Positions 45,576 through 54,508 of a stretch of 64,000 nucleotides of DNA are shown here, one piece after another. Positions within the stretch are counted from its first letter, which is position 1, and each line of letters starts with the position of its first letter. Source of the DNA: Maribacter ulvicola. Lineage in GTDB: Bacteria; Bacteroidota; Bacteroidia; Flavobacteriales; Flavobacteriaceae. The translations under genes were made by a program, and so were the position numbers. Under the pieces are notes generated by a model, which saw nothing but the letters and a program-made list of their open reading frames with translations, did not search any database and was not told where the DNA came from. The stretch covers positions 62,001 through 126,000 of the forward strand of contig NZ_FTMA01000004.1 of assembly GCF_900155985.1 (NCBI RefSeq), in the 5' to 3' direction.

Positions 45576-46454
45576 TTATTTAAAACCTATTTCTTTTAGC
45601 CCATCATGACTAATTTTAATAGCATCTAACGGTTTTAATCCGTCAAAAGTCCTATCCTGTTCAACCATGTAGTATTTCATACCTGATAGCGCTTTGTTAG
45701 CCAATATATTTTTAAATCCAATAGACCCTTTGCCAACAGGGGCAAATCTACCTTGCTCATCCATATCCTTAACATGCCATATTTTAAAACGACCTGGGTA
45801 TTTGTTGAAATAGGCAATAGGGTTGGCACCAGCTTTAGTCACCCAGAATAGATCCATTTGAAAATTCAAGTATTTAGGGTCTACGTTTTCTAATAAATAG
45901 TCTATTGGAACAATACCTTCCGCGTTTTTCTTGAATTCAAAATCATGATTGTGGTACAATAATTTTAATCCTGCCTTATTAGCTTTCTCACCTAATGTGG
46001 TTAAGATTTTCGCGAATTCTTCTAGGGTACCGGTCATTCCCATTGTTCTGTCTTTTTGGTTATAAGAGAACATGCCCATTGGAGGAATAGGAACTACAAA
46101 GTATTTAAAGCCAGCGGCTTTGGCATCGGTCATCATTTTGTCTGCATTGTCTAAAGTTACAGCGCTTTGGTGGGTACTAATGGGTTTTAATTTAAGGGAC
46201 TTCAATAGATCCTTGAAATCTGCCGGAGTCATACCATAATATTTACCGTCTTTATAACCTGCCGCTTCTATATTTCTGTAGCCTGCTTCTGAAACCGCTT
46301 TTAAAGTTGCTTTGGCATCTGTGCCCATATCGTCTCTAACGGTGTAAAGGGCTAAGCCGCCAAGTTTTTTTTGAGCGTAAGTGGTGACCGTACCGAACAT
46401 AAAAGCTGCGAGAACGATACATTTTAAAAAATTATTACCTGTGGAATTTTTCAT
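45576..46454 (-). CDS. Secreted sugar phosphate isomerase/epimerase-like protein
   Basis: A 292-residue protein with a signal peptide (IVLAAFMFGTVTTYAQ) and a xylose-isomerase-like TIM barrel of the AP-endonuclease-2 superfamily (LGGLALYTVRDDM, GYRNIEAAGYKDG, LLYHNHDFEFK, QMDLFWVTKAGANP, FKIWHVKDMD). Metal-binding residues of the superfamily appear as H in YHNHDFEF, D in MDLFW, H in WHVKD and E in YYMVEQD. Exported members are common in Bacteroidetes; some act on inositols or keto-sugars, but no substrate is evident here. The NrtR-type regulator lies 29 bases upstream on the same strand. Confidence 0.88.
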   Translation of the reverse strand: MKNSTGNNFLKCIVLAAFMFGTVTTYAQKKLGGLALYTVRDDMGTDAKATLKAVSEAGYRNIEAAGYKDGKYYGMTPADFKDLLKSLKLKPISTHQSAVTLDNADKMMTDAKAAGFKYFVVPIPPMGMFSYNQKDRTMGMTGTLEEFAKILTTLGEKANKAGLKLLYHNHDFEFKKNAEGIVPIDYLLENVDPKYLNFQMDLFWVTKAGANPIAYFNKYPGRFKIWHVKDMDEQGRFAPVGKGSIGFKNILANKALSGMKYYMVEQDRTFDGLKPLDAIKISHDGLKEIGFK

Positions 46455-46483
46455 TATTGTTATGTTAATTGAGTGTGTTCGTT

Positions 46484-47167
46484 TTATTGTTTAAAACTGT
46501 AGAGATAGGGAGCTTTGTGCGCCTTACCTTCAAACAGTTTTTCATGACGCTCCAGAATATCTAAGGATAACATTTTACGTTGAAAACTGGTACGCCTTAA
46601 TGTTTGGTCTAAAATAGCTTCAAAAACTTGTTGTAACTGCTTCATTGTAAATTTTTGGGGAAGGAGATTCATACCGATCAATTTTTCACTAATGTTATTG
46701 CGAAGTACCTCTAATGCTTTTTCTACAATTTCGTTATGATCCATCATTAATTGAGGGACATTGTCAATGTCATACCATCCAATACTATCTGAAAATTGAT
46801 CAGGTTTTGGTGTTACATCCTCATAATTAATGAGCGCATAGTGACCAACTGTTAAAAAGCGTTCCATCATCCATTGATTCTGCTCCGTATTATTATTACT
46901 TTCTTTAAGAATACGCTCAGTTGCCAAGGGATCTGTTCTGTTAGGCTCACCAAAGACTTGAAATTGATCTAAATAAACATCGGTTAATCCTGTACGCTCT
47001 TTAACTCCTTGATTAACAGCGTCTTTTAGGCTTTGGTTTTTTTTGATATATCCTCCAGGGAGAGCGAACAAACCGGTGTTCTGATATTCTAGAATAAGTA
47101 TTTTAAGAGTTTTGCCATTAAAACCAAAAATGACGCAATCATAAGAAAGGTTTGGGATTAAATTCAT
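46484..47167 (-). CDS. NrtR-family transcriptional regulator (Nudix-like sensor plus wHTH)
   Basis: The ATG at 47167 (MNLIPNLSYDCVIFGF) is chosen, though an ATG at 47185 is also in frame; 227 residues from the nearer one. Residues ~10-135 form a Nudix fold, but the Nudix box is degenerate: GGYIKKNQSLKDAVNQGVKE lacks the REUxEE residues, so this is a ligand sensor, not a hydrolase. A C-terminal winged helix follows (FTMKQLQQVFEAILDQTLRRTSFQRKML). In Bacteroidetes this family includes sugar-responsive repressors such as AraR. Its partner gene encodes a sugar-isomerase-like protein, which fits a carbohydrate effector. An A/T dyad precedes the gene. Confidence 0.87.
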   Translation of the reverse strand: MNLIPNLSYDCVIFGFNGKTLKILILEYQNTGLFALPGGYIKKNQSLKDAVNQGVKERTGLTDVYLDQFQVFGEPNRTDPLATERILKESNNNTEQNQWMMERFLTVGHYALINYEDVTPKPDQFSDSIGWYDIDNVPQLMMDHNEIVEKALEVLRNNISEKLIGMNLLPQKFTMKQLQQVFEAILDQTLRRTSFQRKMLSLDILERHEKLFEGKAHKAPYLYSFKQ

Positions 47168-47209
47168 ATTTTCCGAGCCTTTCATTGTAAAATTGATAAT
47201 TTTCTCATC

Positions 47210-47222
47210 TATTTATCAAATA
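47210..47222. promoter_or_regulatory. Candidate operator dyad upstream of the NrtR gene
   Basis: TATTTATCAAATA is a 5-bp inverted repeat (TATTT/AAATA) with a 3-base spacer, 43 bases upstream of the chosen start codon. Its position suits autoregulation, but its low complexity makes chance likely. Confidence 0.3.
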
Positions 47223-47280
47223 AAGCACAAAATTCAATGCAAGCAAAGAATTATTAATATAAAATGAGAACGTAAATAAA

Positions 47281-47322
47281 AAGTGTTGCTATTGTAAAAA
47301 TTAATCTACAAAGGCAACACTT
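47281..47322 (-). terminator. Stem-loop downstream of the ablB-like gene
   Basis: AAGTGTTGC (47281-47289) pairs with GCAACACTT (47314-47322), and TTGTA with TACAA inside it. An A-rich flank precedes it on the plus strand, giving a modest U tract for the minus-strand pro/ablB operon. Confidence 0.6.
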
Positions 47323-47377
47323 TAAAATATGGAGTGAACTTCAATATTAAAGCTCTGAAATATAAATATTTAAGGGT

Positions 47378-48229
47378 TTATTGGTCATGTTTAAAATACC
47401 AAACATTCATACTTTCCATAACATCTCTCACCAAACAATTGTTAATTAATGTACCTGCTAAAAGAAAACCATGTTTACTGAAGGTAATATTAAGTCCGTA
47501 TGAAGTTGACCTCACCATTGAGTAAATGGTTTTACACCCTAGCTTATCCATATTGTTTTTAATGTCCTGTACTAAGAAATAAGAAAGATTTTGCCCCCTA
47601 TAATCTGGGTGTGTCACAAAATCAACAATCTCAACGTTAGATTCACGCGCATTTACGGCAAGAATTGCCGATACCAATAATTCCTCATTTTTAAAAAGAC
47701 CGTAAAATTGATGGTTTAAATCTTTCAGCTTAGAAAAATACGCTGCATTTTTAATTTGATGCGGGTGGTATTTAAACGCCTTCTTGTGCAAATCTTCAAG
47801 AGTATGGAAATCTGAAGTAGGAAGCTCTTTGATTTCCAGATTCTCAGGCATTTGAAAATAAGAATCTGTGGTAGATTTATTGGCAGCTTCGGCTATGGTC
47901 TTAACCGTTTCAATGGTCTTTAAACTTTTTACATCATTTGCATGACGCTCTTCATTGGTGTATTCTGCAAGAAAAAAACCATCAATAACGCCATTGTAAA
48001 GTCCTGGGATTTTAGCCTCTACCGTAAATCCTTTTGATTTTAAAATGTCTACATCTTTTTCAGAAGCTTTGCCCAGAATTTTTTCATAACGCTTTTTTAA
48101 GGCAAGGTCTTTCATTTTTAGAAGCAGATTATCTAAATCAACATTTTCAGCTTCAGAAAAATAGATGCGTTTATGCATACTGCCATGATAGACAAGTGCA
48201 CCGTCTATGTTTTCAATTGTTTCGAACAT
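47378..48229 (-). CDS. ablB: Putative beta-lysine N-acetyltransferase
   Basis: A 283-residue protein. The N-terminal half (SMHKRIYFSEAENVDLDNLL, LALKKRYEKILGKASEKD, GFTVEAKIPGLYNG..GFFLAEY) and a C-terminal GNAT domain (residues ~135-283; VEIVDFVTHPDYRGQNLSYFLVQDI, FSKHGFLLAGTLINNC) match AblB. AblB acetylates beta-lysine to N-epsilon-acetyl-beta-lysine, a compatible solute. The partner lysine 2,3-aminomutase AblA is not in the window. The gene follows proA by 33 bases and is last in the pro operon. Confidence 0.78.
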   Translation of the reverse strand: MFETIENIDGALVYHGSMHKRIYFSEAENVDLDNLLLKMKDLALKKRYEKILGKASEKDVDILKSKGFTVEAKIPGLYNGVIDGFFLAEYTNEERHANDVKSLKTIETVKTIAEAANKSTTDSYFQMPENLEIKELPTSDFHTLEDLHKKAFKYHPHQIKNAAYFSKLKDLNHQFYGLFKNEELLVSAILAVNARESNVEIVDFVTHPDYRGQNLSYFLVQDIKNNMDKLGCKTIYSMVRSTSYGLNITFSKHGFLLAGTLINNCLVRDVMESMNVWYFKHDQ

Positions 48230-48262
48230 AAATTTCGATTTTCTAATGGGGAAGTCGGTTAG

Positions 48263-49462
48263 TTAATCACGAATTTGACCATCCCCAAATACATAATATT
48301 TATTGGTAACCAATTGTTTTAAGCCCAACGGACCGCGGTGGTGTAATTTATCTGTGCTAATAGCTAACTCTGCACCTACACCCATTTGTCCGCCATCGGT
48401 AAAACGCGTTGACGCATTTTGGTAAACGGCGGCACAGTCTACCTCTTCCATGAACTGCATGGCGGTATCTTTATTCGATGTCATAATGGTAGCGGAATGT
48501 CCCCCGGAATTATCGTTTATTTTTTCAACAGCTTCATCTAAGGAATCAACAGCGCCCAGGCAGCATTTCATGGCTAGAAATTCTTCTTTCCAAATGGCAT
48601 CATCTTTAATTTGTGGTGCATCTGTAAGAATTGAATTAACATCTGCATCCACTAAAGTTTCTACCCCTTTGGCGTTTAAAAGTTGATAAATATCTGTCAA
48701 TTTCTGTTCGTAATTTTCAATATTGGCATTGATCAATATTTTATCCAAGGCATTACAAGCCGATATTTTTTCGGTTTTGGCATTCATGATGACTTTCACA
48801 CTTTTTTCCCAATCTGCTTCTTTGTCTACGAACAAAAAGTTGTTACCTCTACCACTAACAAGCACTGCACATTTGGCGTGTTCCTTTACAAAACTGATTA
48901 ATCTTTCACCACCTCTTGGTACAATAAGGTCAAGTTTTTCTGTAGGATTTCTTAAAAATTCTTGGGTTTCTTCCCTGTTCATGGTCAATTGCTGAATGAA
49001 CTTTTTTGAAAGTCCATTTTCTTCAAGGGCCCTATGCCAAAGATCTACAAGAATTGTGTTGCTATGCAAAGCTTCTTTACCACCTTTTAAAAGAATCTTA
49101 TTATTGGCTTTAAAAGCTAGTACCGCAGCCTCTATAGTTACGTCTGGCCGAGATTCATAAATAATCATGATGGTGCCAAAGGGTGCGGTTTTATTGGAAA
49201 TATCCAAACCGTTTTCTAAAATCTTGGTTGAAATAGTTTTACCTACAGGATCATCTTGAGACATCACTTCCTTTATAGAACCGATCATGCCATCAATTTT
49301 GCTATTGGTAACGATAAGTCTATCGTACATGGCTTGATCTTCTTTTTTAAAAAGATCTAGATCTTTTTTATTTGCTTTGAGAATGCTACTTCGGTTGTGA
49401 TCCAAAAGTTGCATCATACTATTCAATACCTTGTTCTTTATTTCTGTTGAAATTAACTTCAT
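48263..49462 (-). CDS. proA: Glutamate-5-semialdehyde dehydrogenase (gamma-glutamyl phosphate reductase)
   Basis: A 399-residue aldehyde-dehydrogenase-fold enzyme that reduces gamma-glutamyl phosphate with NADPH, the second step of proline synthesis. Conserved segments: APFGTIMIIYESRPDVTIEAA, LLKGGKEALHSN, DLIVPRGGERLI, the catalytic Cys in KISACNALDKILIN, and NASTRFTDGGQMGVGAELAIST with HHRGPLGLKQL. Its ATG overlaps the proB stop by one base, indicating translational coupling. Confidence 0.97.
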   Translation of the reverse strand: MKLISTEIKNKVLNSMMQLLDHNRSSILKANKKDLDLFKKEDQAMYDRLIVTNSKIDGMIGSIKEVMSQDDPVGKTISTKILENGLDISNKTAPFGTIMIIYESRPDVTIEAAVLAFKANNKILLKGGKEALHSNTILVDLWHRALEENGLSKKFIQQLTMNREETQEFLRNPTEKLDLIVPRGGERLISFVKEHAKCAVLVSGRGNNFLFVDKEADWEKSVKVIMNAKTEKISACNALDKILINANIENYEQKLTDIYQLLNAKGVETLVDADVNSILTDAPQIKDDAIWKEEFLAMKCCLGAVDSLDEAVEKINDNSGGHSATIMTSNKDTAMQFMEEVDCAAVYQNASTRFTDGGQMGVGAELAISTDKLHHRGPLGLKQLVTNKYYVFGDGQIRD

Positions 49463-50250
49463 TATGCTTCTGCTTTTTCTTCTAGGGTCACTTTAGTACC
49501 CACATTTTTTCCTTCTATGATATCAATTATGGTACGGTCTTTTTTGCCATTGGCAATGTACGTTGGTATATTTTTCGCTGCAGCTTGTTGGGCATAGTCT
49601 AATTTAGACCCCATACCACCACGACCCTCGCCAGCTTTTTTATTGCTATCCTGAATAAATTTATCTAAATTTTCTTCAGGGTTTACATGTGCTATAAGAT
49701 CACTGCTTTCTGCATTGGGGTGCCCGGTATATAGTCCGTCAATATCCGTTAGAATAATCAACTTATCCGCATCAATAAGCTGGGCAATTAGACTGGCAAG
49801 CTCATCATTATCTGAGAACATGCTCATAGTGACCGATACGGCATCATCTTCATTTGCAATAGGTATTACGCCTTCAGACAATAAACCTTCTACACAATTG
49901 ATCATGTTCTCTCTGTGTACACCAGGAGTAAAATCTCTTTTTGTGGGCAATACCTGTGCGCATTTCATACCATAATCATGAAAAATATTATAGTATAAAC
50001 GCATCATACGAGGTTGCCCAATGGCAGAATAAACCTGTCTGCGCTGGGTGTCGTTTTCAATACTAGATGCACCCAGCACTTCACGCCCCGCAATTACGGA
50101 ACCTGAAGAAACAAGTACGGTCAAAATATCCTGTTCATATAATTCTGCAATCTGTTGTACCAAATTTCGTAACACCGGTCTCACAATACGATTGTCCTTG
50201 TTGGTCATTACGTTGGTGCCTACCTTTATTACAATTTTCTGTTTATACAT
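49462..50250 (-). CDS. proB: Glutamate 5-kinase
   Basis: The ATG at 50250 (MYKQKIVIKVGTNVMTN) is chosen; the frame extends 36 bases upstream into proC and is less likely. 262 residues: an amino-acid-kinase domain only, without the C-terminal PUA domain of the E. coli enzyme. Motifs: IVIKVGTNV, VLVSSGSVIAGREVL, PIANEDDAVSVTMSMFSDNDELASLIAQLI, ILTDIDGLYTGHP and GRGGMGSKLDYAQQAA. It makes gamma-glutamyl phosphate, the committed and feedback-inhibited step. It overlaps proC by 8 bases and proA by 1. Confidence 0.96.
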   Translation of the reverse strand: MYKQKIVIKVGTNVMTNKDNRIVRPVLRNLVQQIAELYEQDILTVLVSSGSVIAGREVLGASSIENDTQRRQVYSAIGQPRMMRLYYNIFHDYGMKCAQVLPTKRDFTPGVHRENMINCVEGLLSEGVIPIANEDDAVSVTMSMFSDNDELASLIAQLIDADKLIILTDIDGLYTGHPNAESSDLIAHVNPEENLDKFIQDSNKKAGEGRGGMGSKLDYAQQAAAKNIPTYIANGKKDRTIIDIIEGKNVGTKVTLEEKAEA

Positions 50251-51058
50251 GTACTTTTTCTTTTCCAAGTTCAACTGCACGTTCAAATGCTGCGAATGCT
50301 GCTTCCTTGATTAACTCTCCAACATTGTTGTTTTCCATAGAATCTAGTGCTGCACGTGTAGTACCGCCTTTACTGGCTACTTTGTCCATCCAAGAATTTG
50401 GGGAAAGTTCGTTTTGATTAAAAAGTTCAATAGCTCCCGTGAACGTTTGTGCTACCAATACCTTGGAAACTTTTGGGGTGAATCCCATTTTTAAGGCGGC
50501 CTCCATCATACTCTGCATAAAGTAGAATACATAAGCTGGTCCGCTACCAGAAATACCTGTAGAGGCATCAATAAAATTTTCGTCACTGACCAGTACGGAT
50601 TTCCCGGTAGTATCCAATAAACTTTCTATGGTCAATAGTTCAATCCTGGTCACGTCTTCAGAGGCAACAAAAGAAGTAAGTCCTTTACCTATTTGAGCGG
50701 GTAAGTTGGGCATGGCGCGCACAATTTTTGTGAGCCCCGTTAAATTTTTGATGGTTTCCATAGTAACCCCTGCCATTATGGAAATAAGGATTTGTCCAGG
50801 TTTTACAAGTGAATTTAATTTTAAAAATACACTCTCTGCATGATATGGTTTTACGGCTATAAAGATGATATCTGCCTCAGGGGCACATTTTTGTAAATCA
50901 TCAAAAGCATCAAATTGTGGATTCTCCCGTAACTCTTCCAGTTTTTCTTCAGAAGTGTCGAGCACCATAATATTTCTTTTCTTAAGTAATTTTGATTTGG
51001 ACATGCCTTCTGCATACGTTAGGCCCATGTTCCCAGCCCCTATTACTAATATTTTCAT
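50243..51058 (-). CDS. proC: Pyrroline-5-carboxylate reductase
   Basis: A 271-residue enzyme making the last step to proline. N-terminal Rossmann motif (ILVIGAGNMGLTYAEGM), IIFIAVKPYH, then the family signature ISGSGPAYVFYFMQSM and the C-terminal helical segment VASKGGTTRAALDSMENN. It is first in the proC-proB-proA-ablB operon. Confidence 0.96.
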   Translation of the reverse strand: MKILVIGAGNMGLTYAEGMSKSKLLKKRNIMVLDTSEEKLEELRENPQFDAFDDLQKCAPEADIIFIAVKPYHAESVFLKLNSLVKPGQILISIMAGVTMETIKNLTGLTKIVRAMPNLPAQIGKGLTSFVASEDVTRIELLTIESLLDTTGKSVLVSDENFIDASTGISGSGPAYVFYFMQSMMEAALKMGFTPKVSKVLVAQTFTGAIELFNQNELSPNSWMDKVASKGGTTRAALDSMENNNVGELIKEAAFAAFERAVELGKEKVHV

Positions 51059-51102
51059 GAATTCAGTTTAAATTATTGGATATTATATGTTTGATTATGT
51101 GA

Positions 51103-51294
51103 TTAAATAAATAGCATTTTCTCAATAGCATTATTTTTACGCCTATGGTAAATTTGTCTGTAGGTGTGTATGGTTTTTATAGGAATACCCATAAAATATT
51201 TGGTAATGGAGGTCACCTTTGCTTTTTTGAGTGCGGTTTGGGTTCTATATAATTCTTTAATATTGCTTTCTCTTTTGATGTAAATAAATTTCAT
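51103..51294 (-). CDS. Small basic hypothetical protein
   Basis: A 63-residue frame with strongly basic, helical content (KELYRTQTALKKAKVTSITKY, HTYRQIYHRRKNNAIEKML). It lies in the 373-base gap between the sigma factor and proC and has an A/T-rich leader. Composition differs from random frames, but no family is recognised. If it is not a gene, the gap is otherwise empty. Confidence 0.4.
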   Translation of the reverse strand: MKFIYIKRESNIKELYRTQTALKKAKVTSITKYFMGIPIKTIHTYRQIYHRRKNNAIEKMLFI

Positions 51295-51431
51295 GTAATA
51301 CTATTTCAAAAAGTAACATAACATAAGTACAGGCAACTCCAAATTAGAGTTGTTAAGCTTGTGTTATACTATTTTAAATGATGTTAATAATTAGTTATGT
51401 GGATAATGTTCGGTGTTGTAGAATTAAGGGA

Positions 51432-52292
51432 TTATAGGTAGGCGCGTAGCATTTCGGTATTGGAAGTTCGGCGTAAAGATTTTAGGCCTTTGTCCTTAAT
51501 TTGGCGCACACGTTCTCTGGTAACATCAAACACTTCACCTATTTCAACCAAGCTCATGGCAGGCTGGTTGCCTAGACCAAAGAATAGGCGTAAAACATCG
51601 CCCTGTCTTTTTGGGATTTTTCTCAAAAGTTGGTTGATATCGGTTTCTAAAGATTCTGCCATAACATCTTTATCAGGGCTATTTGGTGTTGTAGATTCTA
51701 ATACGTTATGCAATGATGAAGATTCACCTTCTTTAAAAGGGGCGTCTAAAGAAATAGACTTGCCAGGGTTTTGCATAGAGTTTTTTACTTTTGAAACGCT
51801 AATTTCTAATTCTTTGGCAATCTCTGAAGCACTAGGAGGTCTTTCTTTGGCTTGCTCCAAGGTGGAATATACTTGATAGATTTTGGTGCTAACGGCAATT
51901 TTATTTTGGGGCAGGCGAATCATCCTCGATTTGTTGGATAACGCTTGCAATATGGATTGACGAATCCACCAAACAGCATAAGAAATGAACTTAAAACCCC
52001 TGGTTTCGTCAAAACGTTGTGCTGCTTTAACCAAGCCTAAGTTACCTTCGTTGATTAAATCTGTTAGACGTAGACCTCTGTTTTGATATTGCTTTGCAGC
52101 AGAAACCACGAACCTTAAATTGGCACTGACCAATTTATCTAGGGCCTTTTGATCACCTTCACGAATCTTTCGTGCCAATTCTACCTCCTCATCTGCAGTA
52201 ATTAAATCTATTTTACTGATTTCTTGGAAATATTTTTCTAATGACTTGGCATCTCTGTTCGTAATTTGTTTAGTGATCTTTAATTGTCGCAT
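51432..52292 (-). CDS. rpoD: Primary RNA polymerase sigma factor (RpoD/SigA)
   Basis: The ATG at 52292 (MRQLKITKQITNRDAKSLEK) gives 286 residues, the length of the short Bacteroidetes sigma A, which lacks the large region 1.1. Region 1.2 (DLITADEEVELARKIREG), region 2 (RFVVSAAKQYQNRGL, LTDLINEGNLGL, FKFISYAVWWIRQSI), region 3 (RPPSASEIAKELEIS) and region 4 (IGEVFDVTRERVRQIKDKGL) are all intact. It reads the TAnnTTTG/TTTG promoters of this phylum. Gene is monocistronic as far as can be seen. Confidence 0.96.
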   Translation of the reverse strand: MRQLKITKQITNRDAKSLEKYFQEISKIDLITADEEVELARKIREGDQKALDKLVSANLRFVVSAAKQYQNRGLRLTDLINEGNLGLVKAAQRFDETRGFKFISYAVWWIRQSILQALSNKSRMIRLPQNKIAVSTKIYQVYSTLEQAKERPPSASEIAKELEISVSKVKNSMQNPGKSISLDAPFKEGESSSLHNVLESTTPNSPDKDVMAESLETDINQLLRKIPKRQGDVLRLFFGLGNQPAMSLVEIGEVFDVTRERVRQIKDKGLKSLRRTSNTEMLRAYL

Positions 52293-52664
52293 AGAATACT
52301 TTAAGGTTAAACTATAACATAGTATAATTTTGTTAAAATGCAAGAAAATGGCGAATTTTATGATAAAATTGACTAATTTAAATGGTTTTTGCTCGATTTT
52401 GAACAGAAAGGAGTGGTTTTTGAAAAAAAGATAGATTTGGTAGTTTGGTTTGAAATAAGCTAGAATTATTTTTTATTCATTTGAAGTGGATACTAAAACC
52501 GCAATTCAATTTTATTGAGTTAAAAATTTCTTCTCCAAATTGTTTAATTTGTAAAAACAACATTAATTATGCAATTCAGGGGTAAGTAATAGGTTGGATT
52601 TTTTGGAGATCCGTATATCCCATTTTTTTAATTCTAAGTTTAGACATTTCAATTTTACATTTTT
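52293..52664. promoter_or_regulatory. Divergent intergenic region between sigma factor and kinase genes
   Basis: 372 A/T-rich bases with no gene. It must hold the promoters of both divergent genes. Near the kinase start, TACATTTT (about 52655) is a one-mismatch -7 box but would leave almost no leader. No clear dyads or terminators were seen. Confidence 0.35.
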
Positions 52665-54314
52665 ATGAATAAAGAATTTCATTTTCTTGATGATGGCGGT
52701 GAAATGGGCAGGTTAATGCGAGAAAAAGATTGGTCGCTTACACCGTTAGGTACACCAGATGGGTGGCCGCAGAGTTTGCGAACTACATTGAATATAATGT
52801 TGAATTCACCTTTTCCTATGTTTTTGTTCTGGGGAGATACTTTAAAAAGTTTTTATAACGATGCCTACAGACCAATTTTAGGTGTAGATGGAAAACACCC
52901 TAAGATATTAGGTTTAAACGGGGCGGAAGCCTGGGAGGAAATTTGGGGTGAAATATACCCCATGCTCAAAATAGTTCAAGTAAAAGGAGAGTCTATTTGG
53001 AGAGAAAATCTGATGATTCCTATTCATAGGAACGGTAGATTAGAAGATGTCTATTGGACATTTAGTTACAGTCCTGTTAAAAATGAAGTAGGTGAAGTTT
53101 CAGGTGTACTGGTAATTGTTACAGAAACGACAGAAGCCGTATTGGCAGAAAGACGATTAAAGGAAAGTGAAAGACGATTTCGAGAGTTGGCAGATTTATC
53201 TCCTGTATGGATATGGATTACCGATAAAGAAGTAAACGTAAAATATGCTAATAGGGCGCTGTTAGATTATATAGACGTAAAGCTAGAAGAATTTACAGGT
53301 CAGATTTGGTTAAATTTAGTACATCCAGATGATATTGACTTGGTCTTTGAAGGTTTTGGAAAGGCAGCAGAGGAAGAATCTGGGTTTACCTTGGAATACA
53401 GGGTTAAAAATGCAGCGACTAAAAACTTTGAATGGTTTAAAGTGCAGGGAGTGCCAAAGTACGAGGAAGATGTTATGGTAGGTTTTATTGGTACTGCTAT
53501 GAATATCGATAACCAAAAATCTTTTGAGGACCAGTTGAAAAAAGAAGTGAATATACGAACCAAAGAACTTGCGGATAGTAATAGCAAATTAGAAGCAATG
53601 AATAAAGAGCTTCAATCGTTCGCTTATATATCTAGCCATGATTTACAAGAACCCTTACGGAAAATTCAAATGTTCGCAGAAGTACTGATGGACAATGAAT
53701 TTGACAAGTTGTCTACATCTGGCAAGGTAAAATTTGAGAAAATACAATCAGCTGCCAACAGAATGCAATCGCTCATTAATGATTTACTGTCTTATTCACG
53801 GACAGATACTGAAAAAAGGGTGTTTGAAGTTGTTGATTTAAAGGAGCTGGTAGAAGATGTAAAGAACGACTTAGGTGAAGAACTTAAAGAAAAGAAAGGC
53901 AATATTACTTTACTGCGGTCATGTAAATTAGAAGTGGTGCCATTTCAATTTAGGCAATTAATGTATAATTTGCTGTCTAATTCAATAAAGTATTCTAAAA
54001 GTGAGGTTCCACCAAAGGTAACCATAGATACAGAAATTATTACCAATGCAAAATCTGTAGATATCAGTTTAAAAAATAAAAAGGAATACGTTAAAATAAC
54101 TATTACTGATAACGGTATTGGATTTGAAGAACAATTTGCAGAAAAGATTTTTGAAGTATTCCAACGTTTACACTCCAAACAAGAATATATAGGTACTGGT
54201 ATAGGTTTGGCAATTGTAAAGAAAATTGTTCAAAATCATAATGGGATCATTAGTGCATCGGGTAAATTAAACGAGGGTTCTGTTTTTGAAATCATAATGC
54301 CAAAAAAGCAATAG
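52665..54314 (+). CDS. PAS-domain sensor histidine kinase (no receiver)
   Basis: A 549-residue cytosolic kinase without transmembrane helices. Order: N-terminal PAS-like domain (~25-155; PFPMFLFWGDTLKSFYNDAY), a second PAS with PAC (~165-295), a coiled coil, HisKA with the phospho-His in FAYISSHDLQEPLRKIQMFAE (residue ~325), and HATPase_c with N box (LMYNLLSNSIKYSK), G1 (ITDNGIGFEEQF) and G2 (GTGIGLAIVKKIV). The output partner is probably one of the three stand-alone receivers nearby. It shares the SHDLQEPLRKIQMF box with the kinase at 57717, so the two are paralogues. Confidence 0.93.
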   Translation: MNKEFHFLDDGGEMGRLMREKDWSLTPLGTPDGWPQSLRTTLNIMLNSPFPMFLFWGDTLKSFYNDAYRPILGVDGKHPKILGLNGAEAWEEIWGEIYPMLKIVQVKGESIWRENLMIPIHRNGRLEDVYWTFSYSPVKNEVGEVSGVLVIVTETTEAVLAERRLKESERRFRELADLSPVWIWITDKEVNVKYANRALLDYIDVKLEEFTGQIWLNLVHPDDIDLVFEGFGKAAEEESGFTLEYRVKNAATKNFEWFKVQGVPKYEEDVMVGFIGTAMNIDNQKSFEDQLKKEVNIRTKELADSNSKLEAMNKELQSFAYISSHDLQEPLRKIQMFAEVLMDNEFDKLSTSGKVKFEKIQSAANRMQSLINDLLSYSRTDTEKRVFEVVDLKELVEDVKNDLGEELKEKKGNITLLRSCKLEVVPFQFRQLMYNLLSNSIKYSKSEVPPKVTIDTEIITNAKSVDISLKNKKEYVKITITDNGIGFEEQFAEKIFEVFQRLHSKQEYIGTGIGLAIVKKIVQNHNGIISASGKLNEGSVFEIIMPKKQ

Positions 54315-54508
54315 AAGGGTACGGTACTAAGTCACTATTGTATGCCCATCTGTGAATGGTAATTCCTAATTAAAGTACTTGCTGGTAATATTCATTTCTA
54401 TGAAGCAGATTAATAAATAATCAGAAATTTTTGTAAGAATACAGTTTAGAGTTAACCCCAGTTTTTTTAAGGATATTTCTTACGCTTTTTACAATCTATT
54501 TTTGGTTT

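Noticed and set aside
45385-45609. A 74-codon plus-strand frame with a signal-like start
   Set aside because: It overlaps the PepSY pseudogene start, crosses a terminator hairpin and enters the end of the isomerase gene in antisense.
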